The notes below the pieces were generated by a model that was not told where the DNA came from, did no database searches, and worked only from the letters and a program-made list of their open reading frames with translations. Made by a program: the position numbers and the translations under genes. From Nephromyces sp. MM_2019 (lineage: Eukaryota; Apicomplexa; Aconoidasida; Nephromycida), in the NCBI GenBank assembly GCA_015657535.1, contig JADHZB010002099.1, forward strand, positions 1-10,675: a stretch of 10,675 nt of DNA, written 5' to 3'. Positions 1-7,278 of the stretch are shown in pieces; position 1 is the stretch's first letter, and each line of letters opens with the position of its first letter.

Positions 1-91
<91 letters not shown>
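1..91 (+). repeat. (GT)n microsatellite, about 45 units, at the window edge
   Basis: This is an uninterrupted GT run from the first base. It lies inside the intron that ends at the 3' splice site TTTCTTTGCAG (position 197), so it is probably intronic sequence of gene 1. Its true length is unknown because it is cut by the window start. The 'protein' it appears to encode is a Cys-Val dipeptide artefact. Confidence 0.97.
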
Positions 92-95
<4 letters not shown>

Positions 96-197
96 CCATC
101 GTTTGTGTATGCACTGAAGGATGTATTTTTCGCTATATAGAGGTTTCAATAAGCTCTTTTTTTCAAACTCCAGTTTCTTGGCTGTTTTTCTTTGCAG

Positions 198-1143
198 TGT
201 GGATGGGTGTACGGTAGGGAAGTCAACAATGCCAGGATAGGTAGTAAGGCTTCCTTGATTTTGGCCACGAGCTTCTTTGGCTCAGTTTTTTCGATGGCTT
301 TCTTTTGTAAGTCAATCCTTCAGTAGCTTTCCTGTGTTTTAATGAGTTTATTGTCTGTGTGCGTATGGAAAATGAAGTCTTGGTGTTTTTATGCTTTGAA
401 GAGGGCGTTTTGTATGTGTTTGGAAAGGTTTTTCTCCTGCTTCTGCTTGGAAGAAGGAATTTTTGGTGCGTGTTTGGAGCTGAGTTGTTATTCTCTGCTT
501 CTGCTGTGAAGATTTTTTGAATTGAAGATAAATGAAGTGGATTGCTCACATCTGTTCGGAGGTTTGTGCTACCAGTAGCCCTATAATTGCTAGTATCGCG
601 ATTTAACATATTCGATCACATCTTCATCCTCATCTTCATCCTCATCTTCATCCTCATCTTCATCCTCATCTTCATCTGCTTCACTTTCTTCATCTTCTCT
701 TGAGGTGGCATAAATTCCCTCCAAATGCCGTCATTTTTCTCCTTTTTCCTCGATTTTGACGTTTTTTCTTTCGCGTTTTCTGCAGTTTTCGTTATCCCCA
801 TTCACTTTGCGCTTCCCTTATGTCTCGGCTTATTTGTGTTGATTGGAGGAGGTGTGTTGGCGGTTTATTGTTCGGCTCATTATAGCGGGTACGATAAGCG
901 TTATCTCACTATGAAGGTGTGTCTCTGCTCTTTTTTTCTCATTTTTCGGTAGCTGATATGCGTGGTTTGGTGTGTGTGTGCGTGTGTGTTTCTCTAAAAA
1001 TTTGTGTGGTTTGGTGTATAGCGTATACAACTCCTGCTTAACGCCACGTCCGTACATTCTTATTCTTCGACCAGCCTGTAAAGTTTGTGTGATGCGTGTA
1101 TGGCTTTGCAGACCAAGTGTGCACACCTTCCAAATAACCCAAT

Positions 1144-1202
<59 letters not shown>

Positions 1203-2334
1203 TCCAAGCAATTAATATCACCCTTTACTTCTGAATATTCTCGCTCTGGTTTTGTGTGTAGGATAATTTGATATAATTCTTGCTATTTCGTGGTATCTAC
1301 TTTCGAATTTTTCGTTGCAGGAAAGAATCTACTACACCTTCATTGGAAACGTAGAGCAGTTTAGAGCTTTAGTGAACAACACCACAGCCTCCAGATCTGG
1401 TGACACAAAGGTGCCGATGATATTCGCTCCTCTAATCAAATTTGTGGCACCTTTGATGATCTTGATGGTGCTAGGTATGCCAATATACTGGTTGTGTGTG
1501 TGTTTGTGTGTGTGTGTGTGTGCCTGTGGTGACGCGAATTTATTACGCTGTGACTGTCTTGAATAGGACTGGCAGAAAATGTGTTGGTTTTGTGGATGAA
1601 CGCACATTTGTGTGTGCTAGCATAGAGCTCAACCTCTAATTGCATGTACGTACACCATCTCGTCGCTCAACTTGAACTCCAACCTCTAATTGCATGTATA
1701 CACACCATCTCGTGTGTCGTGCAACGTAAACTCTAACCCATTATGACGCACACACATGCACATACTCCGCCTTATCTTGGCTACTTGGTCTATTTAGTGT
1801 GTGGACTCTATTTTCCCCCCTTTTTTGCAGCCATCAAGTTTGGCCCAGACGGTAACTTTGGCAAAGTGGGTGACCTGCCTGCGGGATATCAGGCATACGC
1901 TCTCTTCTTCTGGTTCACTCTGCCTCTGATTGTGATAATCGTCTCCTTCTTCTCTCCGGAAGTAGGTGTTTTCTGCAGAAGTTCAACTTATTTGGCCTCT
2001 TTTTCCGTCTTGCATTATGTGTGTGAGGCTTTCTAGATGCTTTTAGGCAGAAAATGGATGTTTTCCTGGTTTTTTACAGTAAAATACGTGACTTTGTATG
2101 TGTATTTTCTGCAGAAGTTACAAGTTTAGAGCTCGCCACTTGCTCCACGCCTTTTCGCCTCTCTTGCCTTGTTGCTTCTCAACTACTCAGTCACACACAC
2201 ACATTGCCTTGCTCTTTTAGGTCTTTGATTTCATAACTCCGGAAGAGAGTGTTCTTCTCGAGATGGCAGATGGGAAGAGCAACTCGAAGATTACCGAATT
2301 TGAGGGAAACTCATCGATGCATTCCTTAGCGTGA
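198..2334 (+). CDS. C-terminal exons of a probable SNF/SLC6-family (neurotransmitter:sodium symporter) membrane transporter, 5' partial
   Basis: Five exons join in phase: 198-240, 786-916, 1321-1474, 1831-1961 and 2221-2334, giving 190 residues and a TGA stop at 2332. Donors are gtagta, gtgtgt, gtatgc and gtaggt. Acceptors are TTTGCAG, TTCTGCAG, CGTTGCAG, TTTTTTGCAG and CTCTTTTAG. The first exon carries GWVYG, as at the end of a late helix in many SNF proteins. A strongly hydrophobic helix follows in 786-880. Exon 3 holds a loop with a VNNTT sequon, then KVPMIFAPLIKFVAPL, which resembles the basic linker into helix 11 of bacterial family members. Exon 4 holds a last helix (LFFWFTLPLIVIIVSFF). 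The tail of about 40 residues is hydrophilic and acidic. The SNF call rests on these short resemblances plus the clear family member downstream. Another polytopic carrier is possible. The 43-nt first exon is the least certain. Upstream exons lie outside the window. Confidence 0.62.
590..730 (-). other. antisense acidic open frame (possible relic exon) in a gene 1 intron
   Basis: On the minus strand a 46-codon open frame runs between a TGA (733-731) and a TAG (592-590), inside the 241-785 intron of gene 1. It reads HLEGIYATSREDEESEAD, then alternating Glu/Asp from a 12-bp repeat, then DVIEYVKSRY and the stop. That resembles an acidic protein C-terminus. No start codon or convincing minus-strand acceptor is visible. 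The repeat alone would produce the Asp/Glu run by chance of frame, and the same repeat reads as poly-Ser on the plus strand. Confidence 0.2.
619..676 (+). repeat. 12-bp minisatellite (CATCTTCATCCT)4 plus a partial unit
   Basis: Four perfect 12-bp units occupy 619-666, followed by a partial unit ending CATCTTCATCTG. It lies in the 545-nt intron of gene 1, about 110 nt upstream of the 786 acceptor. It therefore adds pyrimidine-rich sequence upstream of that splice site. Confidence 0.93.
1148..1200 (+). repeat. (CA)n microsatellite in a gene 1 intron
   Basis: A continuous CA run of about 26 units lies in the 917-1320 intron. Most intronic microsatellites here read GT on the coding strand, so this one has the opposite orientation to its neighbours. 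Confidence 0.95.
1631..1730 (+). repeat. 50-bp direct tandem duplication in a gene 1 intron
   Basis: Two copies begin with AACCTCTAATTGCATGTA, at 1631 and 1681, and share ACACCATCTCGT further in. They then diverge (CGCTCAACTTGAACTC against GTGTCGTGCAACGTAAACTC). The pair lies between the donor at 1475 and the acceptor at 1830. Confidence 0.85.
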
Positions 2335-2881
2335 AGCATTTACGCTTATTCCATTTGCTAATGCATTGACGCACACGACAGAGTGTGTCTGTGTATGTAT
2401 TTGACACTTTGACGTTCACTCTTGCTTGTGTGTGTTTGCTGATACCGGCATATGCACATATATGATTTCCTCGCTTTGAGTCGCCGATCAATTAGTGTGC
2501 CTTCTGTTGTGAAATAGTGATAATGTAGAGGTTCTGCCTCTGCCAAAGCAGGTGCTCCGCTGCTTCGTTGTGTGTTGCTCACTCATCGATTGGGGTATAG
2601 TGTATGCTGTGTGAATGTGCATTTTTTCGAGTCGAATATGCGTTTTTTACGTTATCTTTGACATTCAGTATGTATTGTTGCTCACTATGATGTACGTACA
2701 CACACATAGGCGATTCAGCAATTTTTCTCTGCGTTTTACGACATCTCTTCGCGTGTTTGATTACGTCTTCAGCTTGATGTATGTACACCCGGTTCTTGAG
2801 AAAGACGTGTATGCATCCCTGTTTCTCTACTTTTATTCGATTGCACAGGCGAATTTGCGTGTGCTGCGATTTTGATATGCA
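2335..2881. other. intergenic interval between gene 1 and gene 2
   Basis: This 547-nt interval must hold the 3' untranslated region of gene 1 and the promoter of gene 2. Both strands have T-rich or A-rich open frames here (for example plus 2615-2875 and minus 2579-2914). They lack a consistent coding look and are explained by low stop density in skewed sequence. I see no clear poly(A) signal, TATA element or structured RNA. Confidence 0.5.
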
Positions 2882-4308
2882 ATGTACAGTAAATTGGAGT
2901 GTATTGCCTATCAATTTTGTTGTTGGTCCGCGTCATTTACATTTCCCCGAGTAAAACTTCAGCGAGAGATGAGTTTTTTCTTCGTTGTGTAGCGATGCTT
3001 TGTTGATGCTACACGGCTGTATTGGTGCGATGAGGAGTAAGTGTGTGTGAATTTCTATGTGTGCGGTTAGTTTTTGTTTTACTGCATACTTCTTGCAGAT
3101 TTTTCGGTGATATCGCTTACACATTTATCACTCAAATTCTCCCATCTGTGCTGGGAGGTTGTATCGTCTTCATGCTGTTTAGCCGTTGCTTAGCCACTGC
3201 TCTTCGTATAGGCATTTCCAGGTTGTTCTTCATATGTGTGGATTGCTCTGTGACCTTCCATATATGTAGAGAGCCTCCTTCCCAATGTAATCTTGTATAT
3301 GTAGATCTCGGCACCCCTAATAAAACTTTTACACACTCACCACCCTCCTCAAATCTTCCACACCACCTCTACCCTCCCCGAATTTTCCACATCACCTGCG
3401 CCGCCCATCTCGTTTCGCGCATCTGCGGTATACGGTTGGTTCCGTCATGTAATATGTGCGAATTTAGGCTCATGGGCTACTACTAACTCGATCGCTTTCC
3501 TTGATACACCAATGGGGAAGCTATGGCTCAATGTTAGCATTCCTTCTTGAGGCGCTGCGTTGTATCCTCAGCGTTGGTTTAACATCTATAGGTGTGAAGT
3601 TTAGCTTGTGTGAGTGTAGAGCTGGTTAGTGTGCCTCTTTTTTTACAAGTGATAAGCTCGCTTTGGCGTGTGCATAGGCTACGTTAATGTGGTAGCTCGT
3701 TTTCGCATTGTGTTCTCTAGGCGTGTGTGCTATCTTTTTTTGTGTGCCTCTATTTTTTATTGTGAGTTTCTCTCTTCCCATGTGCAAATCTATCTCTACT
3801 TGGGCATCTTGATTTGCTCTATGAGGTGTGTGAAACCGCTTTCCTGCGTTGTGCTCTCGCTCTGGCCTTAGCGATTTACTTCATACTTTGTGTATGTGTG
3901 CGTGTCTAAACTGGAATTTCCCAGGAGTTTTTTTGTGAACTGGTTGTCCCTCGTTGCGAGTGTCGCTATTCCTGCCGATGTAGATACAATAAAGGTGACG
4001 TAGGTCACTATCTCAGGCAATTGAAGCCAGTCTATTTTAAACTTTTCAAACACTATAATGTGTGCAAAGCGCTCACAGTACACCCGAGAAAGGTAATCGA
4101 GGAGATCCCTTAATTTATCTAATGTTTTTAAGCATTTTGGGTGTGTGACTGACTAGCCGCTTTGTTATTTCAGTCAAAACACCCGCGGATTGCTCGTGTT
4201 CAGTTCGGCTTGGAGGAAGAAAGTCCAAAATATTTCTTCTCGTTGAATATCGGTGGTTTGAAGGGAGTCGCTGGTGTGCGAGGCTGGGGTTGGGGAAGCT
4301 TCGATTAG
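2882..4308 (+). CDS. multi-exon gene for an unrecognised hydrophobic protein (both ends clear, middle ambiguous)
   Basis: I do not recognise the family. The ATG at 2882 follows an in-frame TGA at 2873 and opens MYSKLECIAYQFCCWSASF. Exons supported by signals and phase are 2882-2950 (donor gtaaaa), 2993-3036 (acceptor TTGTGTAG, donor gtaagt), 3099-3221 (acceptor CTTCTTGCAG, weak donor gttgtt), 3521-3591 (acceptor GGGAAG, 33 nt after a TACTAAC branch-type site; donor gtgtga), 3925-4092 (acceptor TTTCCCAG, donor gtaatc) and 4174-4308 (acceptor TTATTTCAG; stop TAG at 4306). At least one piece between 3592 and 3924 is unresolved; candidates begin at 3650 or 3678. Exon 3 encodes a long hydrophobic stretch (LPSVLGGCIVFMLF), and exon 4 another (SMLAFLLEALRCILSVGL). 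The end is hydrophilic: YFKLFKHYNVCKALTVHPRK, SKHPRIARVQFGLEEESP, then WGWGSFD. Two early helices with a basic soluble C-terminus suggest an organelle or endomembrane protein, but that is a guess. Confidence 0.5.
3312..3415 (+). repeat. C-rich island with an imperfect ~29-bp duplication in a gene 2 intron
   Basis: Inside the proposed 3222-3520 intron the plus strand changes from G/T-rich to C/A-rich. Two related blocks are visible: AAATCTTCCACACCACCTC from about 3351, and GAATTTTCCACATCACCTG from about 3380. The frame of exon 3 stays open through it to TAA at 3484, so read-through or an extra coding segment cannot be excluded. Confidence 0.5.
3481..3487 (+). promoter_or_regulatory. TACTAAC branch-point-like site
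   Basis: TACTAAC matches the extended branch-point consensus exactly. It lies 33 nt before the next AG (3519-3520), and no other AG intervenes. It decides the start of exon 3521-3591, where the only open frame (TAT GGC TCA ATG) agrees in phase with the donor at 3222. Confidence 0.55.
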
Positions 4309-4450
4309 GCGGGAACTGATGTTTTGCATGGGGGATGAAGAGCTGTGGGATTTAGCATTTGGGAAATTAGGGCTTTGGAACTTAGGGTTTGGGAAATTAA
4401 GGTTTTGGAACTCAAGATTTAGGGTTTAGGGTTTAAGGTTCGGGATTGTG
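4309..4450 (+). repeat. 30-bp tandem duplication grading into TTTAGGG telomere-type units
   Basis: Two 30-bp units (4358-4387 and 4388-4417) start TTTGGGAAATTA and share CTTTGGAACT or GTTTTGGAACT. They are followed by TTTAGGGTTTAGGGTTTAAGG from 4418. All can be read as decayed TTTAGGG or TTTGGG units. The block starts about 50 nt after the stop of gene 2. TTTAGGG is the telomere type of plants and many alveolates. An interstitial telomere-like tract in the 3' flank is the simplest reading. Confidence 0.85.
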
Positions 4451-4451
4451 C

Positions 4452-4551
4452 AGGTTTTTCGTTGTACATTGGAACTGCGGTGGGTCTATTATTCCCTACT
4501 CCACTAGTGTGCTGCTGTTTGGGGCTTATTGTCAGATGTCTGAGCTTATAT
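4452..4551 (+). other. exon-like open segment downstream of gene 2, unassigned
   Basis: After GATTGTGCAG (4442-4451) a frame reads SLYIGTAVGLLFPTPLVCCC and then LGLIVRCLSLYP, up to a possible donor GTGTGC at 4552. It is hydrophobic and balanced in base use, unlike the GT-rich spacer. A second frame (VHWNCGGSIIPYSTSVLL) is also open over the same bases, which weakens both. It could be an alternative 3' exon of gene 2, a piece of another gene, or chance. Confidence 0.2.
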
Positions 4552-4749
4552 CCTGTGTGCGGATTTCCTCCACTAGCAGCTCGGTAGGAATTATGAGGGT
4601 CCTACTCCAGAGGAGTTGCTGTGCTCTAATGTATGTCTGATACCTCGTAGAACACTCGGTGTACGTAATCTGAAGCGCACACACATGCTGCGGGTATAGC
4701 ATTAGCATTGCTAGTATGTTTGGGTGAAACGGCAGTAGGAACAAACCTG

Positions 4750-4937
4750 GTGATAGCATTGTTCATGGCACAGGATGAAGAAGCAGCAGCAGCCATTGCA
4801 CACAGCTAGTGATAGCATTGTTAGTTACTCTAGGTTAAGAAGCAGCAGCAGCCATTGCACACAGCTAGTGATAGCATTGTTAGTTACTCTAGGTTAAGAA
4901 GCAGCAGCAGCCATTGCACACAGCTAGTGATAGCATT
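4750..4937 (+). repeat. 59-bp tandem repeat, 3.2 copies
   Basis: Units start GTGATAGCATTGTT at 4750, 4809 and 4868, with a partial unit from 4927. Each full unit ends GCAGCAGCAGCCATTGCACA then CAGCTA. Units 2 and 3 are identical, which points to recent duplication. Unit 1 differs in its centre (TTCATGGCACAGGATGA instead of TTAGTTACTCTAGGTTA). The period is not a multiple of three, and no open frame spans the array, so it is noncoding. Confidence 0.97.
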
Positions 4938-5108
4938 ACCTCACATTAGTTTTTATTGGTAGCTACGGTGCTCTGCATGATTGAGTAACTCACAGGCTTA
5001 CGATACCCTTGTGCGGTACTAGTGGCCCAGTGTGTTGGACGGAAGTGGGGGTTTTTCGTGCCTTCATAGGGCAGCTTGTAGTGCAGTTACGGGGATTTTA
5101 TATTTCGA

Positions 5109-5222
5109 TGGTACACACACACATGCTTACAGTGTACACACAGACACACACACGCTTACAGCGTACACACAGATACATACATGCATACATGCACACACCC
5201 ACACAGACAAACAAACACACAT
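5109..5222 (+). repeat. interrupted CA-rich microsatellite block
   Basis: Repeated blocks of the form ACACACA-GCTTACAG-TGTACACACAGA occur at about 5112-5135 and 5136-5172. They are followed by CATACATGCATACATGCACA and then CACACCCACACAG. The block marks the left edge of the CA-rich island. Confidence 0.85.
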
Positions 5223-5439
5223 CCCACCGCAGAAACACGCTTAAACTGACCACATCAGCGAAGCAGTTCGTACGAGAGGTGCATGGATTTCGCGAAGAAA
5301 GGCGAGGGCTCGCACCTTTTCGCTGAAAACCTGCTAAGAAGGCGCTGCCCACACGCACAGACGTCTCCGCATAATGAGGCGTGCGTTCTATGTGCGCAGC
5401 TCTCTGCGAACTCGAAGGCTTGCAGAGTTTGCGAGCCAT
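5221..5439 (-). CDS. possible minus-strand exon, unrecognised (tentative)
   Basis: On the minus strand an ATG at 5439-5437, preceded by the acceptor-like GACCCATCCAG, opens a frame of exactly 73 codons. It ends ...LRWD immediately before a GTGTGT donor-like run (5220 downward). The start is MARKLCKPSSSQRAAHIERT. The surrounding minus strand is GT-rich, as the coding strand is in the introns of the plus-strand genes, and local GC is higher. Against it, the plus strand has a longer overlapping open frame (5283-5717) with a C-V-L-C ... C-R-V-C pattern, and no partner exon was found. Neither frame matches a family I know. Confidence 0.2.
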
Positions 5440-5895
5440 CTGGATGGGTCATGAGAAAGCCGCGTCAAGGGGAAGGTCGCTCGCTACTCATGTCCACACA
5501 CACACCGAAAAGGAATCTAGGCTCCGTACACACTGAGTTTGCCCTGTTGCACCCGACTATCAGCACAGAGACCTCAGGTTCCCACCCTTATACGTACACA
5601 CATCAGCTTCCAGCGCATACCCCCCCACCCCACTTCAGGAAGAAAATCATTCAACGTACACACACACCCCCTCCCCTCCCCGCACACATACCCCCTGAAG
5701 CCACAAGAATGCGCTGATTTTCGCACGCGAGGAAGTACCCTTTTTCTCCTCCCTCCTGCCGGCGCGCAAAGCGATACGTGCGCGCCCTTCGTTTTCACAG
5801 AGAAATGAATCTCGCAAACACACACGCGCCTACTCTTCTTCCTTTGCGCTAAGACAACAAAAGGCTTTGCAGGCGCCCCGCACACACGCACCCTT

Positions 5896-6000
5896 GGTAT
5901 ATATTTCGTGGCAGCCTGCACCCAGCTCGGTTACTAAATGACGCGTGTGTTGCAAAGCAAATATACTATACATACGATTTATAAAGTTATATATTATAGA
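5896..6000 (+). promoter_or_regulatory. AT-rich segment at a composition boundary, candidate promoter region
   Basis: GGTATATATTTCG (5896-5908) and the A/T-rich tract at 5960-5999 (TTTATAAAGTTATATATTAT) lie where the plus strand changes from CA/GC-rich to T/G-rich. This would suit the promoter of gene 3 or a divergent promoter. Gene 3 starts 1.3 kb downstream, so it would need a long or spliced 5' untranslated region. Confidence 0.25.
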
Positions 6001-6182
6001 AGAAGTCTTGTTTGTGTGTCTGTGTTTGTAGGAGTTGGTGCAGCACTATCTGGTAATTCTGTTTGCGCTTTTTATGCACTTGCATGAATTAGTGGGTTTA
6101 TTTATATGTATATGTTTGTATGCAATTGTGTGCATTAGCGTCGTGCACTATGTGTTGTGCGTGAATACTGTCTGCGAATTTC

Positions 6183-6224
6183 AAAGACAATATCAAGGTT
6201 AGGAAGACTTCCTAACCTGTCTTT
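6183..6224. other. near-perfect palindrome / hairpin
   Basis: AGGTTAGGAAG (6196-6206) and CTTCCTAACCT (6208-6218) are exact reverse complements around a single A. An outer stem AAAGAC (6183-6188) pairs with GTCTTT (6219-6224) across a 7-nt one-sided bulge. A weaker pair TGCTT/AAGCA follows at 6230-6254. This may be a structured RNA, a binding site for a dimeric protein, or a regulatory hairpin. No snRNA or snoRNA sequence boxes were recognised. Confidence 0.7.
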
Positions 6225-6440
6225 CCCGGTGCTTAGCTCACCCTTCGGCAAGCATCTTTCCGCTTTGTTTTATGCTTCTTCACATCTAGTGTACTTCCTC
6301 TTCTGCTTCGTGTGCTAAAAGGATTTCCTGTTGGCGAAATTCTTGTGTTCTACCTACCTGACGGTGAGAATTTAGCAGCTTGTATTTGTTTGCTAAAAGG
6401 TTTGTATTTTGCTTCTTCTGTATGTGTGTGTTTTACCTGT
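6225..6440. other. intergenic spacer with no assignable feature
   Basis: This is T/C-rich sequence between the palindrome and the splice-motif array. I see no coding frame, tRNA or promoter element worth naming beyond the weak second stem. Confidence 0.5.
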
Positions 6441-6660
6441 TCGTAGTCTTCCAGGTGTGTGTATCTTACTTCATCATCTTCACCAGGTGTGCTTTTTACT
6501 TCATCAATTTCTTTACGTATCTTGTTTACTACTTCAAAGTCATCAGGTGTGTGTATTTCATTTCTTCATCTTCTTCAGGTGTGTTGTTTACTTTTCCCTC
6601 CAATTTTATTTTTAAAAAAAAATTATTCATCATCTTCCACTCCAATCACTTCTTCAGGGA
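6441..6660 (+). repeat. degenerate ~30-bp repeat array with back-to-back 3'/5' splice-like motifs
   Basis: Pyrimidine-rich sequence plus CAG followed directly by GTGTG recurs with the GT at 6455, 6487, 6547 and 6579. Spacings are 32, 60 and 32. A decayed copy near 6517 would make them all about 30. A last copy ends TTCTTCAGGGA (6650-6660). Two similar motifs, ATTCATCAGGTATG and CCTTCAGGTGTAG, lie at 7191-7232. On the minus strand the units read as an acidic repeat (VKSTPGEDDEV-like), but with frame breaks. The array lies upstream of the first coding exon of gene 3. Confidence 0.6.
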
Positions 6661-7278
6661 GAATTTTACTGGTTACTACTTCTTGCTTCGTCTTGTTCGC
6701 CGTCATACATTGAATAAATTCAAGATTTCTTTGTTTCGGTGGATAGATTGATTTATTGGCCCACGGTCCGGGATTGGGTGAATATGAATTTGAGCACTGT
6801 CTTGTGTTGTCAACAACCTCTGAAATTAGTGTGGTAAGACAAGAGATACTGCTTGCTGAAATGTGGTTTTCAGAGAGCTGCGTTCGCTTTTGTGGCCTAA
6901 ATTTCGATTTTGTTGAGTGTGTTTGCAATTCTGCTGGTGTTTATGTGTTCCTGCGATTCTGTTGCCTTTTTGGCGTGAGTTCTCCATTTGTATCCTTATG
7001 CCTCAACTTGGCTTTGGCTATATGTGCAATTATTGTATTCTTCAGTTGATTTTGGTGGCTCATTAGTCGGTTTTTGTGTGCGCTAATTTCTCCGTTGTGT
7101 ATGCGACTGTTTCTCCATTTTGTCTCTGTTGTGCGTGCGATTTACCCTCTATTTCATCTATGTTATATATATATTTTCCTTGCGTGTCAATTCATCAGGT
7201 ATGTTTCGTGTGTGTTACTTTCCTTCAGGTGTAGACCTGTTTGGCCTTCTTAGGCAGGTTTTGTTTTAGTATAACAGG
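6661..7278 (+). other. upstream flank or 5' untranslated region of gene 3
   Basis: This 618-nt stretch has open frames on both strands (plus 6756-7049, minus 6623-6928) but neither looks coding. It contains a TATATATATA run near 7164-7173, CAGGTATG near 7197-7204 and TTTTGTTTTAG (7259-7269) just before the start codon. A spliced 5' leader is therefore possible. Confidence 0.4.

Noticed and set aside
5..217. Open frame of Cys-Val repeats
   Set aside because: It is a translation of the GT microsatellite running into an intron end; no gene.
223..609. 128-codon minus-strand frame
   Set aside because: It covers a gene 1 intron and exon. The coding strand is poor in the trinucleotides that would give antisense stops, and the product is low-complexity Ser/Lys/Thr with no domain.
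2579..2914. Overlapping minus (111 codons) and plus (86 codons) frames between genes 1 and 2
   Set aside because: Both are driven by T-rich or A-rich skew. They lack splice support, and the plus frame stops before the better supported ATG at 2882.
3206..3221. Possible 16-nt intron GTATAG...CCAG in exon 3 of gene 2
   Set aside because: Removing it gives a stop within about 10 codons, whereas reading through to the donor at 3222 agrees in phase with exon 3521-3591.
5283..5717. 144-codon plus-strand frame with a CxxC...CxxC pattern
   Set aside because: The second half is His/Pro/Thr from CA repeats, the Cys pairs come from an imperfect inverted repeat, and no known zinc-finger spacing fits.
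6380..6751. Long Phe/Tyr/Val-rich plus frame and acidic minus frames
   Set aside because: They are by-products of the ~30-bp degenerate array and T-rich DNA. The minus frames are broken by stops and frame shifts between units.
4309..7278. tRNA, snRNA or SRP RNA genes in the large spacer
   Set aside because: I looked for A/B-box pairs, cloverleaf stems and poly-T ends and found no convincing combination.
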